DNA of 64,000 nt from Bemisia tabaci (GCF_918797505.1 NC_092797.1:1488001-1552000); one strand, 5' to 3'; positions 35,873 through 46,678 are shown, counted from the first letter of the stretch. Numbers and translations: made by a program. The notes: generated from the letters alone by a model not told the origin.

Positions 35873-36461
35873 CATCATGAAGCTCCATGTGATTCTCCGG
35901 GAAGGGGAAAGCGTGGCTGTAGACGGTGGACTGTCGGCGGGACTTGCGCCCGTGGCTCAGATCGAGGTTCTCCATGCGGAGGGCGAGGTCGTAGGGTGGT
36001 TCGTAGAGGGCGCCCTCGGGGACGGCGAGGGACTCGGGGCGTCTCGGGGTCCTCGGGGTCCGCGGGGGTGGCGCCTTGGAGACGTAGTAGAACTCGGAGT
36101 GGGTGGAATCGTGGTCGCCGCCGGTGCCGAGGGACAGGACCGGCTCGGAGGAGTCGCTGCACTGCCGCTTGAGGTAGACGTAGTTCTCCAGGTCCCACGG
36201 GTCCACGTAGTTGCGCGCCGCTTTGATCTCGTCGCGGATGCTGTTCTCCGAGCCGGAGCTCGAGCAGCTCGCCTCGGACATGGCGAGGCCCACGCGCGAG
36301 TACTCGGCCAACGAGTCGCGCCTCCGCCGCCCGACGCCGCCGACGCCGCCCCCGCTGGGGTGCTCCCGGGGCTCCCGCGGGTGCCGCGCCACTGGAGCCA
36401 TGCCGCCCCACTCGGTTCCCGCGCTACGCTCTAGTAATCTCCCCGAGCCACCGGCCACGCT
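35873..36461 (-). CDS. Main GC-rich coding exon, Ser/Pro/Tyr-rich tail (or alternative first exon)
   Basis: The strongest coding block in the window. The frame is open from a TAG at 36462-36464 down to a consensus GTGAGT donor at 35867-35872. The first ATG is at 36401 (GGCGGCATGG, good Kozak context) and a second is at the MSEASCSSSGSE start about 40 codons later. Visible features are a Gly/Arg-rich N-terminal part, a Ser cluster, an acidic/aromatic box with YVDPWDLENYVYLKRQ, the motif SEFYYVSKAPPPRTPRTPRR, a second Pro/Tyr stretch, RKSRRQST (a basic, possibly phosphorylated site) and HMELHDG at the end. The last codon is split G|GT and is completed by the 2.5 kb exon. If spliced after GGTTAG its entry phase matches the 40.7 kb exon, but that acceptor is poor. 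An alternative promoter with translation from 36401 is equally possible. Confidence 0.75.
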
Positions 36462-36612
36462 CTAACCCCGCACGTCAAATCGGATATCCACTCCGGATCG
36501 CTTACTTTCGGCCACGCGCTCACACAATCATGTCAGAGAATTTTCCACCGTCCTTCTCCTGATTTATTTTCAGTCTCTTAGTCGCGCAGTTTCGATTCCA
36601 GTTCCAGCCTCC

Positions 36613-36871
36613 AAGTGACACGATGATCTTCTGAGGTGCTGAAGAGTAACGAATTCACGAGAAATTCAAAGTTCTTTAAGAGACACGATGATTTTCTAGG
36701 GTGCTCAAGAGTAACGAATTCACGAGAAATTCAAAGTTCTTCAAGTGACACGATGATTTTCTAGGGTGCTCAAGAGTAACGAATTCACGAGAAATTCAAA
36801 GTTCTTCAAGTGACACGATGATTTTCTAGGGTGCTCAAGAGTAACGAATTCACGAGAAATTCAAGGTTCTG
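36613..36871. repeat. Four 65-bp direct repeats upstream of the main exon
   Basis: Units start at 36613, 36678, 36743 and 36808 with exact 65-bp spacing, each containing GACACGATGAT and AACGAATTCACGAGAAATTC. Copies 2-4 differ by only a few bases. The array sits 150-410 bp upstream of the GC-rich exon on the minus strand, so it falls in a 5' flank, promoter or intron. Copy number could vary between individuals. Confidence 0.9.
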
Positions 36872-37908
36872 GAGTGTGTCACGCTACAAAATTTGCTAGA
36901 GTTCGAGCCCTGAAGGAATCCTCTGACATTTGAGCTTCGTGTTGAAGATGACGTTTCAAAGAGTTGGTATCTCTGGAATAATTTGAGTATCGTCCGAAGT
37001 TTCGACCTCGTGATAACACAGAAAGACGTCACAGAGGGTTGATATTCTCGCAGATATTCACTGAAGTTGGGTTTCTCTCGAGTGGTCCTCAAGGTTTTTG
37101 ACTACGGAGAAGTTGTATTCCATTGTTTAATGCTAATTTAATGTTTCAATCATGCTTCATAAAGAACTTAAAATGAAATGATTATTATCATAGAATTTTT
37201 TCATGAAACAGGACACTTCTAATCCGGTGAGCCTCGCTAGCAAATATTTTCCACGTATTAAAATAAGTTTATAAATTGCGTAGTCCTTGAATTTGAAAAA
37301 CGGACGAGACAATGGCAAAGCAACTCAGACCAACTGTGAAGTGCTGAGCACGAGTTCTATTTTCTTAAAAAGCGAACGAAAAATTTGTCATGGAGATTAT
37401 TAAATTGGTGCATTGCGTGGTGGTTCTGGAGTCCTCCGGTGACCTCTGCGAATCGGAAGTGGAGGAAAACAGAGGGACAGATGATAGGTTGACAGATTTC
37501 CACGGTTCCGATTCCCGAGACTTGAACGGTTGTATGGTGAGGGGGGGGGGGGGGGGTCAAACACCGAGCAGAATGTGTCAGGAGGATCTTGCTGTGTTCC
37601 TGCTATTCAGTAGATGAGTTAGCGCGTTGAATGCGTTGCGAACTCCTCACAAGTGCGTTTTGTCCATCTGCACAGTAAAAAACAAATATGTCAGAAAACA
37701 TTCATACTCCAGTTGAAATACAGATTTCAAATAACGGGCCAATTTATTGCGTCCGATAATGGGGTATTGGAAAGGAATTTTTCAGGGTTGTAATGGAATT
37801 TTTCTGAAGTGATAGTTCGTGAAAAAACCAAAAAGTTCAGTGAAAGTTCGAAGAATTATTCTAACGGGAGGAAAAGCGGACCAAAATCCGACCGATAGCC
37901 GGCAACTG

Positions 37909-38049
37909 CCTGTGTCACATGTCACACTATCAAAACTAGCCATCAAAATATCAAGGTCAGGTGTTGTGATTGGCTTATTCGATGACTTGGACCAATCAGA
38001 GCACTTGACTTTGACATTTTGATGGAGTATTTTGATAGTGTGACACAGG
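37909..38049. repeat. 141-bp palindromic MITE
   Basis: CCTGTGTCACATGTCACAC pairs with ATAGTGTGACACAGG; inner TCAAAATATCAAGGTCA / TTTGACATTTTGATGG. Confidence 0.75.
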
Positions 38050-38083
38050 CTAGTCAAGTTGACGTAAAGATGCGATACCTATA

Positions 38084-38336
38084 CTGCCGTGCTAGGGATG
38101 AACGCTGTATGAACATTCGAGAGTTGCCAAATTTCTTCCGATAAAATGTTTATTTTTGAGGAATGTTATGAATATTTTTCCTTGAAATTTACAGGAACTT
38201 TAGGTAAAATTGCGAACAAAATTATCTGGAAAATCGGAGGAAAAATATTTATAAATTTCCCCGTAAATTCGTGTTTTATTAAAGGAAATTTGGCAACGCC
38301 TGAAGGTTCATACAGCGTTTTTCCTTACCAAGGCAG
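38084..38336. mobile_element. Family A MITE, copy 9
   Basis: Starts CTGCCGTGCTAGGGATG, ends TTTCCTTACCAAGGCAG. Left flank TA. Confidence 0.8.
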
Positions 38337-38538
38337 AATAAAGCTGAGTTCAGTCAAGCGGCTAACGCCGCGCCGTCTCATCCACCTCTGGCTACATCAT
38401 CGAAGCCTGCCGAAGATTACGTTTTAAACGTGTCTCATTTTCGGCATTTTCAAAACGGGATCTCTTCGCCATTCAGGGTTGAAACGATTCCTAAAGACTT
38501 AGTTTACTCCTTACTTTCAGAAAGTGAATTAAAGTAAA

Positions 38539-38748
38539 ATGGGTTCTGCCGACCCACATTGTTATTTGGATCGCGTGTTTTCAGCAGAAAGGAATCAAGC
38601 CACATCAGCTATTGCCAAAAACTATGAGCAATTCATTTTTTTAGAAGAGAACGCTTGTGCGGATTCCTTTGAAAATTTGGAGGAATTTACTTCGTACTAT
38701 GCAGAAGATTCACTAAAATTTGCACAAAAATACGTACAACCGTTTTAA
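38539..38748 (+). CDS. Hypothetical 69-aa ORF
   Basis: A pyrimidine tract ending CTTACTTTCAG lies about 20 bp before an ATG in strong context (AAAATGG). The ORF reads MGSADPHCYLDRVFSAERNQ, continues with an acidic helix-like stretch (EENACADSFENLEEFTSYY) and ends KYVQPF. The last codons overlap the edge of a repeat that is inverted at 33.4-33.77 kb. A 34-bp piece (38582-38617) recurs inverted at about 39182-39215, which argues for repeat origin. It could be a small exon, or part of a larger repeated unit. Confidence 0.2.
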   Translation: MGSADPHCYLDRVFSAERNQATSAIAKNYEQFIFLEENACADSFENLEEFTSYYAEDSLKFAQKYVQPF

Positions 38749-39142
38749 AGGGGGGAGGGAGTTCGGGGAGAGCGTCACACCATTTAGTTATTACGTGACA
38801 AAGGATAGAAACCTACGTCACAGGGGGAGAGGGAGGTCGAAAAATTCGAAATTTAAATTTGTGTATTTTAGGAACGACTGAACCGTCCCTTGCAAAACAG
38901 CCGGGAGACTTAAACGCTGAACCAGAAAAGTAAGCGATGGAAATTTGTGGGCGAGAGCGGTAGACTATGCACGGGGTCCAGTGGCGAGGCGTGAATTGCG
39001 ATGTATCGATTGTTATGCCATCTAAACCTATGGTAAAGAATCGATGATTAAGGTGTTCGCTGCGAACACCCTGTTTATCGATCCTTTTCCAAAGGTCAAT
39101 TGGCATAACAATCCATATATCGCAAAGCACGCCACGCCACTG
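38735..39142 (-). repeat. Inverted duplication, right arm
   Basis: Reverse copy of 33389-33770; landmarks CAGCCGGGAGACTTAAAC and GAGAGCGGTAGACTATGCAC. The main 36 kb exon lies between the arms. Confidence 0.85.
38979..39142. mobile_element. Family B MITE, intact
   Basis: Starts CAGTGGCGAGGCGTGAATTG and ends CACGCCACGCCACTG. It is part of the larger inverted duplication with 33.4-33.77 kb. The outer flanks show no TSD, as expected if the copy moved by duplication. Confidence 0.8.
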
Positions 39143-39219
39143 GTTTTCATGTAAAAAATTAAAGTGCCCAATTAAATATGGCAATAGCTGATGTGGCTTG
39201 GTTCCTTTCTGCTAAACGT

Positions 39220-40328
39220 TGTCTATTCGATAGCCGAAGTATCCTACATCAGCAAAAATGTGATAGAGTTAGATGCCTCGAAGTGAAAACTGAAATTGTT
39301 TAATACATTTAAGAAATCTATTCGGGGTCAAGAATATCAATTTTCAGTTTTCGATGTTCAACGCTTCCTAATACTTTGGAAAATATTGAATGCGTCGAAC
39401 TTTCCCGTGCAAATTTTTACTTAGTGGCATTGAGCGCATAAAAAAGCGGAAAAAAACTTGTAAGTTTCATGGAAAGAAAAAACTCTTAAAAAACGTTTAA
39501 AACTTATGGAAAAGAATAATACGAGAATTTTTTTTGTGCTTTCACTTGACGTGAAACCTTCGACCTTTCCACTTTCAACATCCAACTTTACCACTTAATT
39601 CTCTCCTCCCCTCGCCACACTTTCAACAGAAAATAAACGTAATTTCTAGTCACGAACGTTCTATTTTTTGCAGTTTCCTTTGCGTTTCGCATAGATAATT
39701 TAAAGACATAATTTAAAATATCAGAAAATTTGCACGCAGTTTTTCACCCAACTTTTACAAAACACCGTTTTCACAAAACACTCACTTGAAAAATCCGCAA
39801 AAGGATCTCCTAATTAGCACTTTTTACATTTTCTTATCTATTTATTTGCGGTATGTATTTTTTCTTCGATATTTTTCCAAACAATTTTCGACCAAAATTC
39901 TACATAATACCCCTTGAAAAAACCCAAAAAAGCCTCTACACAGTCGCAACTTTCGGTATCAGCAATGCCCCGCAGATTATTGCCCCGTGAAACTCAGCCT
40001 GTTGCTGTGCGCGGGGAAATGTAACTAGAAAAGTTGTAGGTAACACTGTACCATACCCCCCTCCCCCTTCCAAAAAAAAAACACACACATCACTCTCAAA
40101 AATTCACGTTGTACACAGTGATCCGATATAAAATCCCCAGATTTCACTAATAATCCATAATTACCCACAGTTGCTCAAATATCTCCAAAAAAATCGCCAT
40201 TTTTAATGTAGAACTATATGACGTCATTTGATGTATCGATTTGCAAGATTCAAATCTGATTGGCTCTTTTGAATTTTGCCCTCTCTGAAAGCAGAAGCAG
40301 TGCCATAACAGACCAATACAATGATAGG

Positions 40329-40361
<33 letters not shown>

Positions 40362-40620
40362 CTTTTTCTTTTGTTGCACTCAAGTATATTGAGTGACGCA
40401 ATCGTTTTATGTTACAGCTTATTTACGGGGAAAATAGTGTTGCCAGTAAGGCCTATAAAATATAGATGAATTAATATTTTCCGCCGAGTCGAAGCTCAAA
40501 TTGAGGGTAAAACAGTTGATTTTTACTCACTTCTACTTCATCCAAAAAAATCCCCGATTGTCCGAAAAATCCCTAAATCCCTAGATATTCCGGAAAATCC
40601 CTAGACATCGGATCACTGCT
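39220..40620. other. Unassigned intron-like DNA
   Basis: AT-rich with the T run at 40.33 kb. It would lie between the 40.7 and 36.4 kb exons. Confidence 0.4.
40322..40362. repeat. Poly-T run
   Basis: More than 30 consecutive T. Similar runs are at 31651-31676, 57788-57834 and 58558-58582. Confidence 0.95.
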
Positions 40621-40667
40621 CGCACAATTAGAGAACATTGCACAAAGAAAGAAGAATTTTCACTCAC

Positions 40668-40791
40668 AGGAGACTTGGTTCTCGGGGCTGGGAATCGGCG
40701 GTGGTCGTAGTCGGAAGTTTGGCGGGACGCGGGCTGGCGCGCGGGCAGAGTAGGGTCGCTTCGCGGGCGACTCCTCGCACTCCACTGAGCG
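40668..40791 (-). CDS. Candidate exon: Pro/Arg/Ser-rich tail segment
   Basis: A 124-nt GC-rich segment with a GTGAGT donor and an acceptor ending ATCTTCAG. It takes the 2 nt left by the 42.8 kb microexon (AG+C gives Ser), reads AQWSARSRPRSDPTLPARQP then ASRQTSDYDHRRFPAPRTKSP without a stop, and ends at a codon boundary. The upstream polypyrimidine tract is short and interrupted by a long G run, so the acceptor is the weak point. A second frame is also open through this stretch because it is GC-rich. It lies at one end of a GC-rich patch (40.68-41.16 kb) in otherwise AT-rich DNA. Confidence 0.4.
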
Positions 40792-41169
40792 CTGAAGATG
40801 CGCCGAGCCATAGTCCACGCTTTCTGACACCCCCCCCCCCCCCCCTTGTCTCGGGGACCCGATATATCGTCCACTACGGGTAATGGTAACATTACGCATT
40901 GCGCAGCTTTCACTGGCGGCGCAGCGCGCAGCGGAGAAATGGCATGGCGATGGCACCCACTTCGAACATCCGATTAGAGGCGATCGGCTCGCTCCGCCGC
41001 CGGCGCTTTCTCGGGTACCTTCCCGCTGGCCATTGCCAAGGTTCTTTCCTATCGGATCCACCGCTCAAGTAAATCTCATTTCCATCCGTAGGGAAAATGC
41101 GGGGGGGGGGGGGGGCTTGCTGCGCGGCCCTACCCAGTGCCGCGTAGCGGCAGTCGTAACGGACCATTG

Positions 41170-41460
41170 CGGGCTGATTATTGAGATGAATAGACAAAGC
41201 TATGGACAAAGGAGACAGATTGAAAATGCAGCGATCCTATTGGCGGAAGTGGGTGCTTGCGATGGACGATGGAGGTAAATAATGTACTAACCACTGGCAA
41301 CCCACGAGAGGCCCTAGTTGCGGTCCATCATTTCCCCCTTTTCTATATATAATAATAACAGCCCATTTCCACCGACGAGAGCCCTTCGTTTTCGTTTGTG
41401 CTCTTTGTCTATAGCTTGGTCTATCGAGTTCAATAATCAGGCCGCTGGACTAGGTAAGAG
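41170..41460. repeat. Two dispersed family J repeats, head to head
   Basis: GGGCTGATTATTGAGATGAATAGACAAAGC on the left (diagnostic part 20 bp) and TCTTTGTCTATAGCTTGGTC...TCAATAATCAGGCCGCTGG on the right. Other J copies are at 2150-2265, 17225-17385, 20290-20430, 46255-46395 and 46690-46755. Each carries CAACCCACG-type and GGTCCATCATTT words at its other end. Confidence 0.65.
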
Positions 41461-41464
41461 TTAG

Positions 41465-42310
41465 TGCACCCTGATACGTGTTTAGTCATCAAATTTTCAC
41501 GTGCATTTTTAGCAATCGGCCGTTTTTCGGGAAATTCTAGGATGAGATTTCAGGATAGACAATTCAAATTCCTTAGAGTTTTAATTATGTGAAAGATAGA
41601 TTTTGATGCTAATGTTTTTTCATGATTTTTTTTCCTAAACGTAAAAATCACTGAAAAAAAGATTGGTAGAATTTTTCTAAAATTTTCGTCAGAAAATCCT
41701 CGAAATGCGTCCTAATAGAGTTAGAATTTCAAAAATGTTCAGAATTTGTTGAATGCTATAATTCGAAAGTATTTTGTGCTTAAAGTAAAAAAAGGCGTAA
41801 TTTTTCTGCAGAAACTGATGGAAAACCTGCGTCACGGAAGCCTCGAAATGCGTCCAAATAAGAGTTAAAATTTCAAAAAATTTCAGGATCTATTTGAGTG
41901 CATGTAATTCGAAAATATTTTTTGCTGAAAGTTCAAAAATACACATATAAGAGTCGGTTTTACAGGGCTCTTCGGACCTCTGCGACGCCTAACCGCCACA
42001 AAACTCGGTGTCCCGAAGTTCAAAAATGAAACGTAATTTTTCTGCAGACCTTGATGAAATGTTTGTGTCACTAAAGCTTCAAAATGCGTCTAATTGGATT
42101 GCAAATTTCAAAAATTTTCCGGGAGTGAACCTACTCCGTAGTAGAAGGACCACAGTTGAGCCCCCCCCCCCCCCCCCCCCCGAAACAAAATCCTGGCTAC
42201 GTCCCTGATATGTTAAGCACAAGGATACATTTAATGCCATTCTAAAGCTCTATGCATGCACCCAAGTAGCATTCGGCATACGTTGCAATATGTAGAATCC
42301 AATTACAGAA
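41465..42310. other. Unassigned; C18 run, internal weak direct repeat
   Basis: AATGCGTCC...AGAGTTAGAATTTCAAAA (41704) and a similar stretch at 41848 suggest an old direct duplication of about 140 bp. C run at 42161. Confidence 0.4.
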
Positions 42311-42319
42311 TAAAATTAA

Positions 42320-42480
42320 TTCTACGCCTGTATCGGAGTGTTGTGTGTGTTGCCTATCTGTTAATTTAAGGGGCTTCATTGTTGTTCATTTGAGTTGAAT
42401 TGAAGTACGTTGAAATTTTTCTATACATTGCAAGTTGCCTGTCTTTGTGCGATAGGTATGGAATTCGATTTATTGATCTT
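42320..42480 (+). repeat. Dispersed repeat family Q, copy 2
   Basis: TGTTGCCTATCTGTTAATTTAAGGGGCTTC and TTGCAAGTTGCCTGTC are diverged matches to the 3.0 kb copy; only the short words are compared here. Confidence 0.55.
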
Positions 42481-42792
42481 TTAAACTCGGAATTTACTGA
42501 TAAAATTAAGTGCCCCGGATCCAAAAAGTACCTAACTTCATTTGAAAACTACGCGTCGATCCCATTGATTCCAATTTAAATCGCAATTTTTGAAACTCCA
42601 GAACTGATAACCTGCGTAAGATGGGGCTACATACCAAATTTTCCAACACACGCGGAGCCGTCAATGAAGATTTCGAAAAAGCCACTAACTCAATTCCTCC
42701 AGAACTTGGAGTTCGGCACCTTTTGTCTCTGGGGCACTGAATCGGAAGATGAAAATAAGAAATCCTATCATAAACTATCAAATGTCACTCAC

Positions 42793-42824
42793 CTGGCAGA
42801 ACTAGACGTCGCGTCTTCATCTGT
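42793..42824 (-). CDS. Candidate 32-nt microexon in the cytoplasmic tail
   Basis: A T-rich tract ending TTACAGAG precedes it and a GTGAGT donor follows. With the acceptor after CAGAG the exon is 32 nt, enters at phase 0 as the 44.5 kb exon requires, encodes TDEDATSSSA and leaves 2 nt. Using the acceptor 2 nt upstream gives 34 nt and a basic peptide instead. The acidic/Ser reading looks more like a tail segment and fits the next exon's phase. NAGNAG-like choice between the two acceptors would change the frame, so only one can be productive. Microexon calls from sequence alone are fragile. Confidence 0.4.
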
Positions 42825-42967
42825 CTCTGTAACACAGTCATAATTAAAACAAATAAATATATTTTGAATACATTAAGAGTTCAAGGTTTTGGCTGTATTT
42901 TAGGAATGTATCATTATTTAGACTCATTTAAATCAAAAGAAATTACATCCATTTGGATACGAACCCT

Positions 42968-43105
42968 GAGATGCATTGCGATATATTGAATGATTTGCAT
43001 TTAAACCTATGGAAAAGGATCGCTAAACAGGGTGCTCGCAACGAACACATTGACAATCGATTCTTTATCATAGCTTCAAAAGGGGAAATATCGATAATCG
43101 ATGAT
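42968..43105. mobile_element. Family B MITE, diverged
   Basis: Contains ATTGCGATATATTGAATG, AACCTATGGAAAAGGATCGC and GGGAAATATCGATAATCG. The ends are degraded. Confidence 0.6.
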
Positions 43106-43599
43106 CTTATTTAAATGCGTCCATTTCTAGTTGTTTCCTCTCTCTATCAATTGCATTAAAAGCCACACTTATTTTGAATGCATCATGGAAAAATTGGGGG
43201 GCCTGGGACCCCTGGCGTGAAGCGGCCCCAGATGAACGTTTCGCGGTGTCAGTATTAAAGACTTGATTTTAATTTCAAAAATTATCAATTTTCAATGTTT
43301 ACAAATTTAAAGAGAGTGAGGTCATTTAGAGATTATTAACCAGTCGTTAGCCACGAAAGTCATGGAAATTGGGGTGACGAACCTCGAAACACAGTATGAC
43401 AAAAAAGAATATTCATGTCGTTTAAATAGAAAAATTCCCAAATTTAAGACGTAATACGAAGATAAATAAAAGCGGATTTTGCAAAAACAGAGAATAAGTT
43501 TAGGTACTTTAGTGTGTTTCCAGTTTGAATGGAGTAACTGACTGTTTTAATCTGTTCTTTTTTCTAAAATTAAAAATGTTTAAATCAAGGAAGCAAGGG

Positions 43600-44361
43600 C
43601 AGGGCCGGACTCACCTACTTCCCGCCCACGAGTCGCCTGTATTTTGCCGCCCCCTTGATCCCCCCCCCCCCGCCCCCTTGATCCCCCCCCGCCCCCTTCT
43701 CATTTGTTTTGAAACATCAATAAAAACCATCAAGAGAACGTATCGGAAGGGGAAGGGTGCATAAAACGCGTTTACTCGTCTTGGACACATTTTTTGCGTA
43801 AGCCCTGTCAACAATACTAGCAAAAGTTCACGGAACTTTGCGCGAAAGTGACGTTCCGTAAACCTATCTCTGTTTGGTCAAGGGCTTCCATTTATAATAA
43901 AGGAACGAAAAAATTATGAAAAAACAAACAAATATGTGGTTTAATGGTTTTAACTTCCGCCGCCGCGCGCCGCGCAGACCGCACTGTGTTTGATGCAATG
44001 CGTGAAGTATTCATGCAGTCTTGTAGGCGCTAATATGTGTTGTAATATGTGTGTGAGCCAACCGCCGCGACAAGGACTTCTCCTGTTCATCTCAAGTCCT
44101 CGTCATCATTTTTCTCTAAGCAGCGCGTTCCCGGCCAAATTGCGTGTTTGGTTACTCTATTAACTTTACTAATTAAAGACGCTGTCCTGTATCACTGGTA
44201 GAGGAAAAAACTAGAACTCAGAAGATGAGGGATTTTGTCACCTTTTCTCGTTGGTAATTTTTTTTCTAAATCCGACCATTTTTATACTTACGTTAAAAAA
44301 AATTGCAAAATTTGCCGCCATGGGCCGCGGCCCATATGGCCACCCCCTTAATCCGGCCCTG
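43600..44361. mobile_element. hAT-type element D2, 762 bp
   Basis: Begins CAGGGCCGGACTCACCTAC and ends CCTTAATCCGGCCCTG. Flanks AGCAAGGG and ATTAAGGG match at 6 of 8, consistent with an old TSD. Same order as D1, with only one copy of the GTGAAGTATTCATGCAGTC unit. Contains C runs near 43660. Confidence 0.8.
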
Positions 44362-44439
44362 ATTAAGGGGTTAATATTTTTTTTGAACAATTAAAAATGA
44401 GGGAAAAAGGAGAAAATATTTATTTATATTTTTACTTAC

Positions 44440-44540
44440 CAGCACATCTGTGGCTTCCAACACCTCTTTTTTTATTACTTCTAGCTTTTGCCGTGGGCGC
44501 TTGCTTTTTAAAATCAACCAGAGCAATATAATATCCTCGC
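44440..44540 (-). CDS. Internal exon 3: basic juxtamembrane region
   Basis: A 101-nt exon. Its acceptor is TTTTCCCTACCTTCTTCAG and its donor GTAAGT. It encodes EDIILLWLILKSKRPRQK and then LEVIKKEVLEATDVL. The 10-residue hydrophobic run EDIILLWLIL is too short for a normal membrane span and is followed by a strongly basic patch, as often seen just inside the membrane. It takes 1 nt from the 46.9 kb exon (C+GC gives Arg) and ends at a codon boundary. The stretch KLEVIKKEVLEA could be a short amphipathic helix. No family motif is recognised. Confidence 0.65.
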
Positions 44541-45219
44541 CTGAAGAAGGTAGGGAAAAGATTAATAGAATGCCGATGAAAGCTTCCAGAGAGTATTCTC
44601 TGCACAAGACTTGATGGAATGACAGCAAATTACGTATTAAAGCATCCATTTTCAGGCACTCATTAGTAAATTAGCTTAATCATAATTTCATCACAGTATA
44701 TCACAAACGCTATGCGGCGTTAAAAAATTTCCGCCGCTATCTTATTTTTTTACAGAGAAATTGTTCAACGAAGCTCTCCGAAAATTTCACTGAATTTTTT
44801 TTTGTGCTGCCGATAAAATGAGGTGAAATTTTCAAACAGATTCAAACAACAATTTCTCTGTAGAAAATATAAAATGGCAGCGGAAATTTTGAAACGCCGC
44901 ATGGCGCTTGTGATACTTTGGCCGGAAGGTGAGGATGTGACAAAAAAAACCAAGTTGTTTCAAATTTCACAATTCTCTTTATAAAGTGCTCAGTGAGGGA
45001 GTGGGTGTCATTATTTATTCTTGTATTTACTTTCAAACCATTCAACTTATACTTTATATGTACAATACAAATAAAAAGGTATAATTTCACAATTAAATTT
45101 TTTGAGTACCATTTTAGAGGGGCTAAATGAACACAAAAGGGGTATGAAAAATTAGGCATACTGCTATTTCGTCTTAAATTTCTGAGGTAGGATAGTCAAT
45201 CATCTTCCGCGCAGCAATA

Positions 45220-46138
45220 CCCTGGTAAAAATTGGCGATAGGAGCTGCGTTTCAAAATACCATAGGAATTCTTATAGCCGGCTAAAGAAGGCAATAGAAA
45301 ATCATATAGCTGGCCGTAGAAAGCGGAGCAAATCATATAGCCGGGCTATACGAAGCGATAAAAAAAAGTATACAGTCGGGCTATAGCTCCTATCGCCGGG
45401 CTTTTTACACTTTATCGCCATCAGCTATAAAAGGCTATAAGAAATTGTGTAGAAATTCGTGCGCTTTGGAAATCATTAAGTTTGATACGGAACCACCATA
45501 ATATTTACAAAACACACATTATATTTTCCTTTAATACATATTTTTTTTCATCAATTAAAATGAGAATAATCGATACAGAGCGTGCAAACATTTTAAAATC
45601 ATGGGTTGAAAAACACTGACTTCGCGGAGCGGCGTGCTGCCAGAGTTAAGCGCGCACTAACGCCTACAAACCTAACACGGACACTTCACGCATTGCGCAA
45701 TGCTTGAAGTATCCCTGTTAGGTTTGTAGGCGCTAATGCGCTTTTCGCGCTGGCTACCCGCTACCCGCCCGCCGCGCCGCAGCGTGCCACGGCGCTTGAT
45801 GCAACTATTTCACACCATAGGTATTGCACAGTATGATACGAAATTGAAGGCGCTCCTACATATTAGGAATGGCAGACATCCTTCAAAAGCAGCAAAAATA
45901 AATCAAGATACTATAGCTCAAAAATAGAGCTGTAGTCCAAAACCTCAATCAGTTCTAGCAACCGTTATTAGTAACATTTAGCATACACTTTATCGCCTGG
46001 CTGTTGCTTAATCGCCATCGGCTATAAAAGGCTATAAGAAATTGTGCATCCGGCTATAGAAGCTATTGAAAATCTTACAGCTGGCTTCAGATCTATGGTA
46101 TTTTGGAACACAGATTCTACTGCCAATTTTTACCAGGG
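45220..46138. mobile_element. Element C3, 919 bp, TA-flanked
   Basis: CCCTGGTAAAAATTGGCG to GCCAATTTTTACCAGGG between TA dinucleotides (45218-45219, 46139-46140). Best-preserved ends of the three copies. Central hairpin about 45659-45734. Confidence 0.85.
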
Positions 46139-46448
46139 TAGTTAACGAATAGAGGATTTGCGTTTTGAGTTGTTTACTCATCTCGCCTACCAGTGAATTG
46201 TCTTCGTCTAGTTTTCAGTTCAATCATTCTTTTTGTATGCTAGCTCTGTTTTCCCATTGAAATTGATAGACAAAGATATAGACAAAGGAGACACAGGAAA
46301 AATGGAACGACCCTTTTACTTGAAACGGGTGGTTGTCTTGGACTGAGGGGGAAAATAAAAGACTAACTATAGAGTTTCGCGTGGGTTGCCACTACTGAGT
46401 CTACTACTTACCTCTTTTGTCCATCGCGATCATCCACTCCCACTAATA

Positions 46449-46678
46449 CTGCTGCGCTAAGGAAGAATGCCGTATAAACATTCCAGAGTTGCCAAAGTTT
46501 CATTGATAAAATGTTAATTTTTTAGGAATGTTATGAATATTTTTCCCTTGTAGTTTCAGGAACATTAGGTGAGATTGCTAGAAAAATACTCACAAGTGTT
46601 TATCAGGATATTTGTGTTTTATCTAAGGAAATTTGGCAACGCCTGGAGGTCTATACGGCGTTTTCCCTCAGCACGGTA
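46449..46678. mobile_element. Family A MITE, copy 10
   Basis: Starts CTGCTGCGCTAAGGAAG, ends CCCTCAGCACGGTAG. Flanking AATA on both sides. It lies about 160 bp from the 46.9 kb exon in the downstream intron. Confidence 0.75.

Noticed and set aside
40883..41278. 131-codon plus-strand ORF
   Set aside because: Shadow of a GC-rich patch and a J repeat, with a G homopolymer inside.
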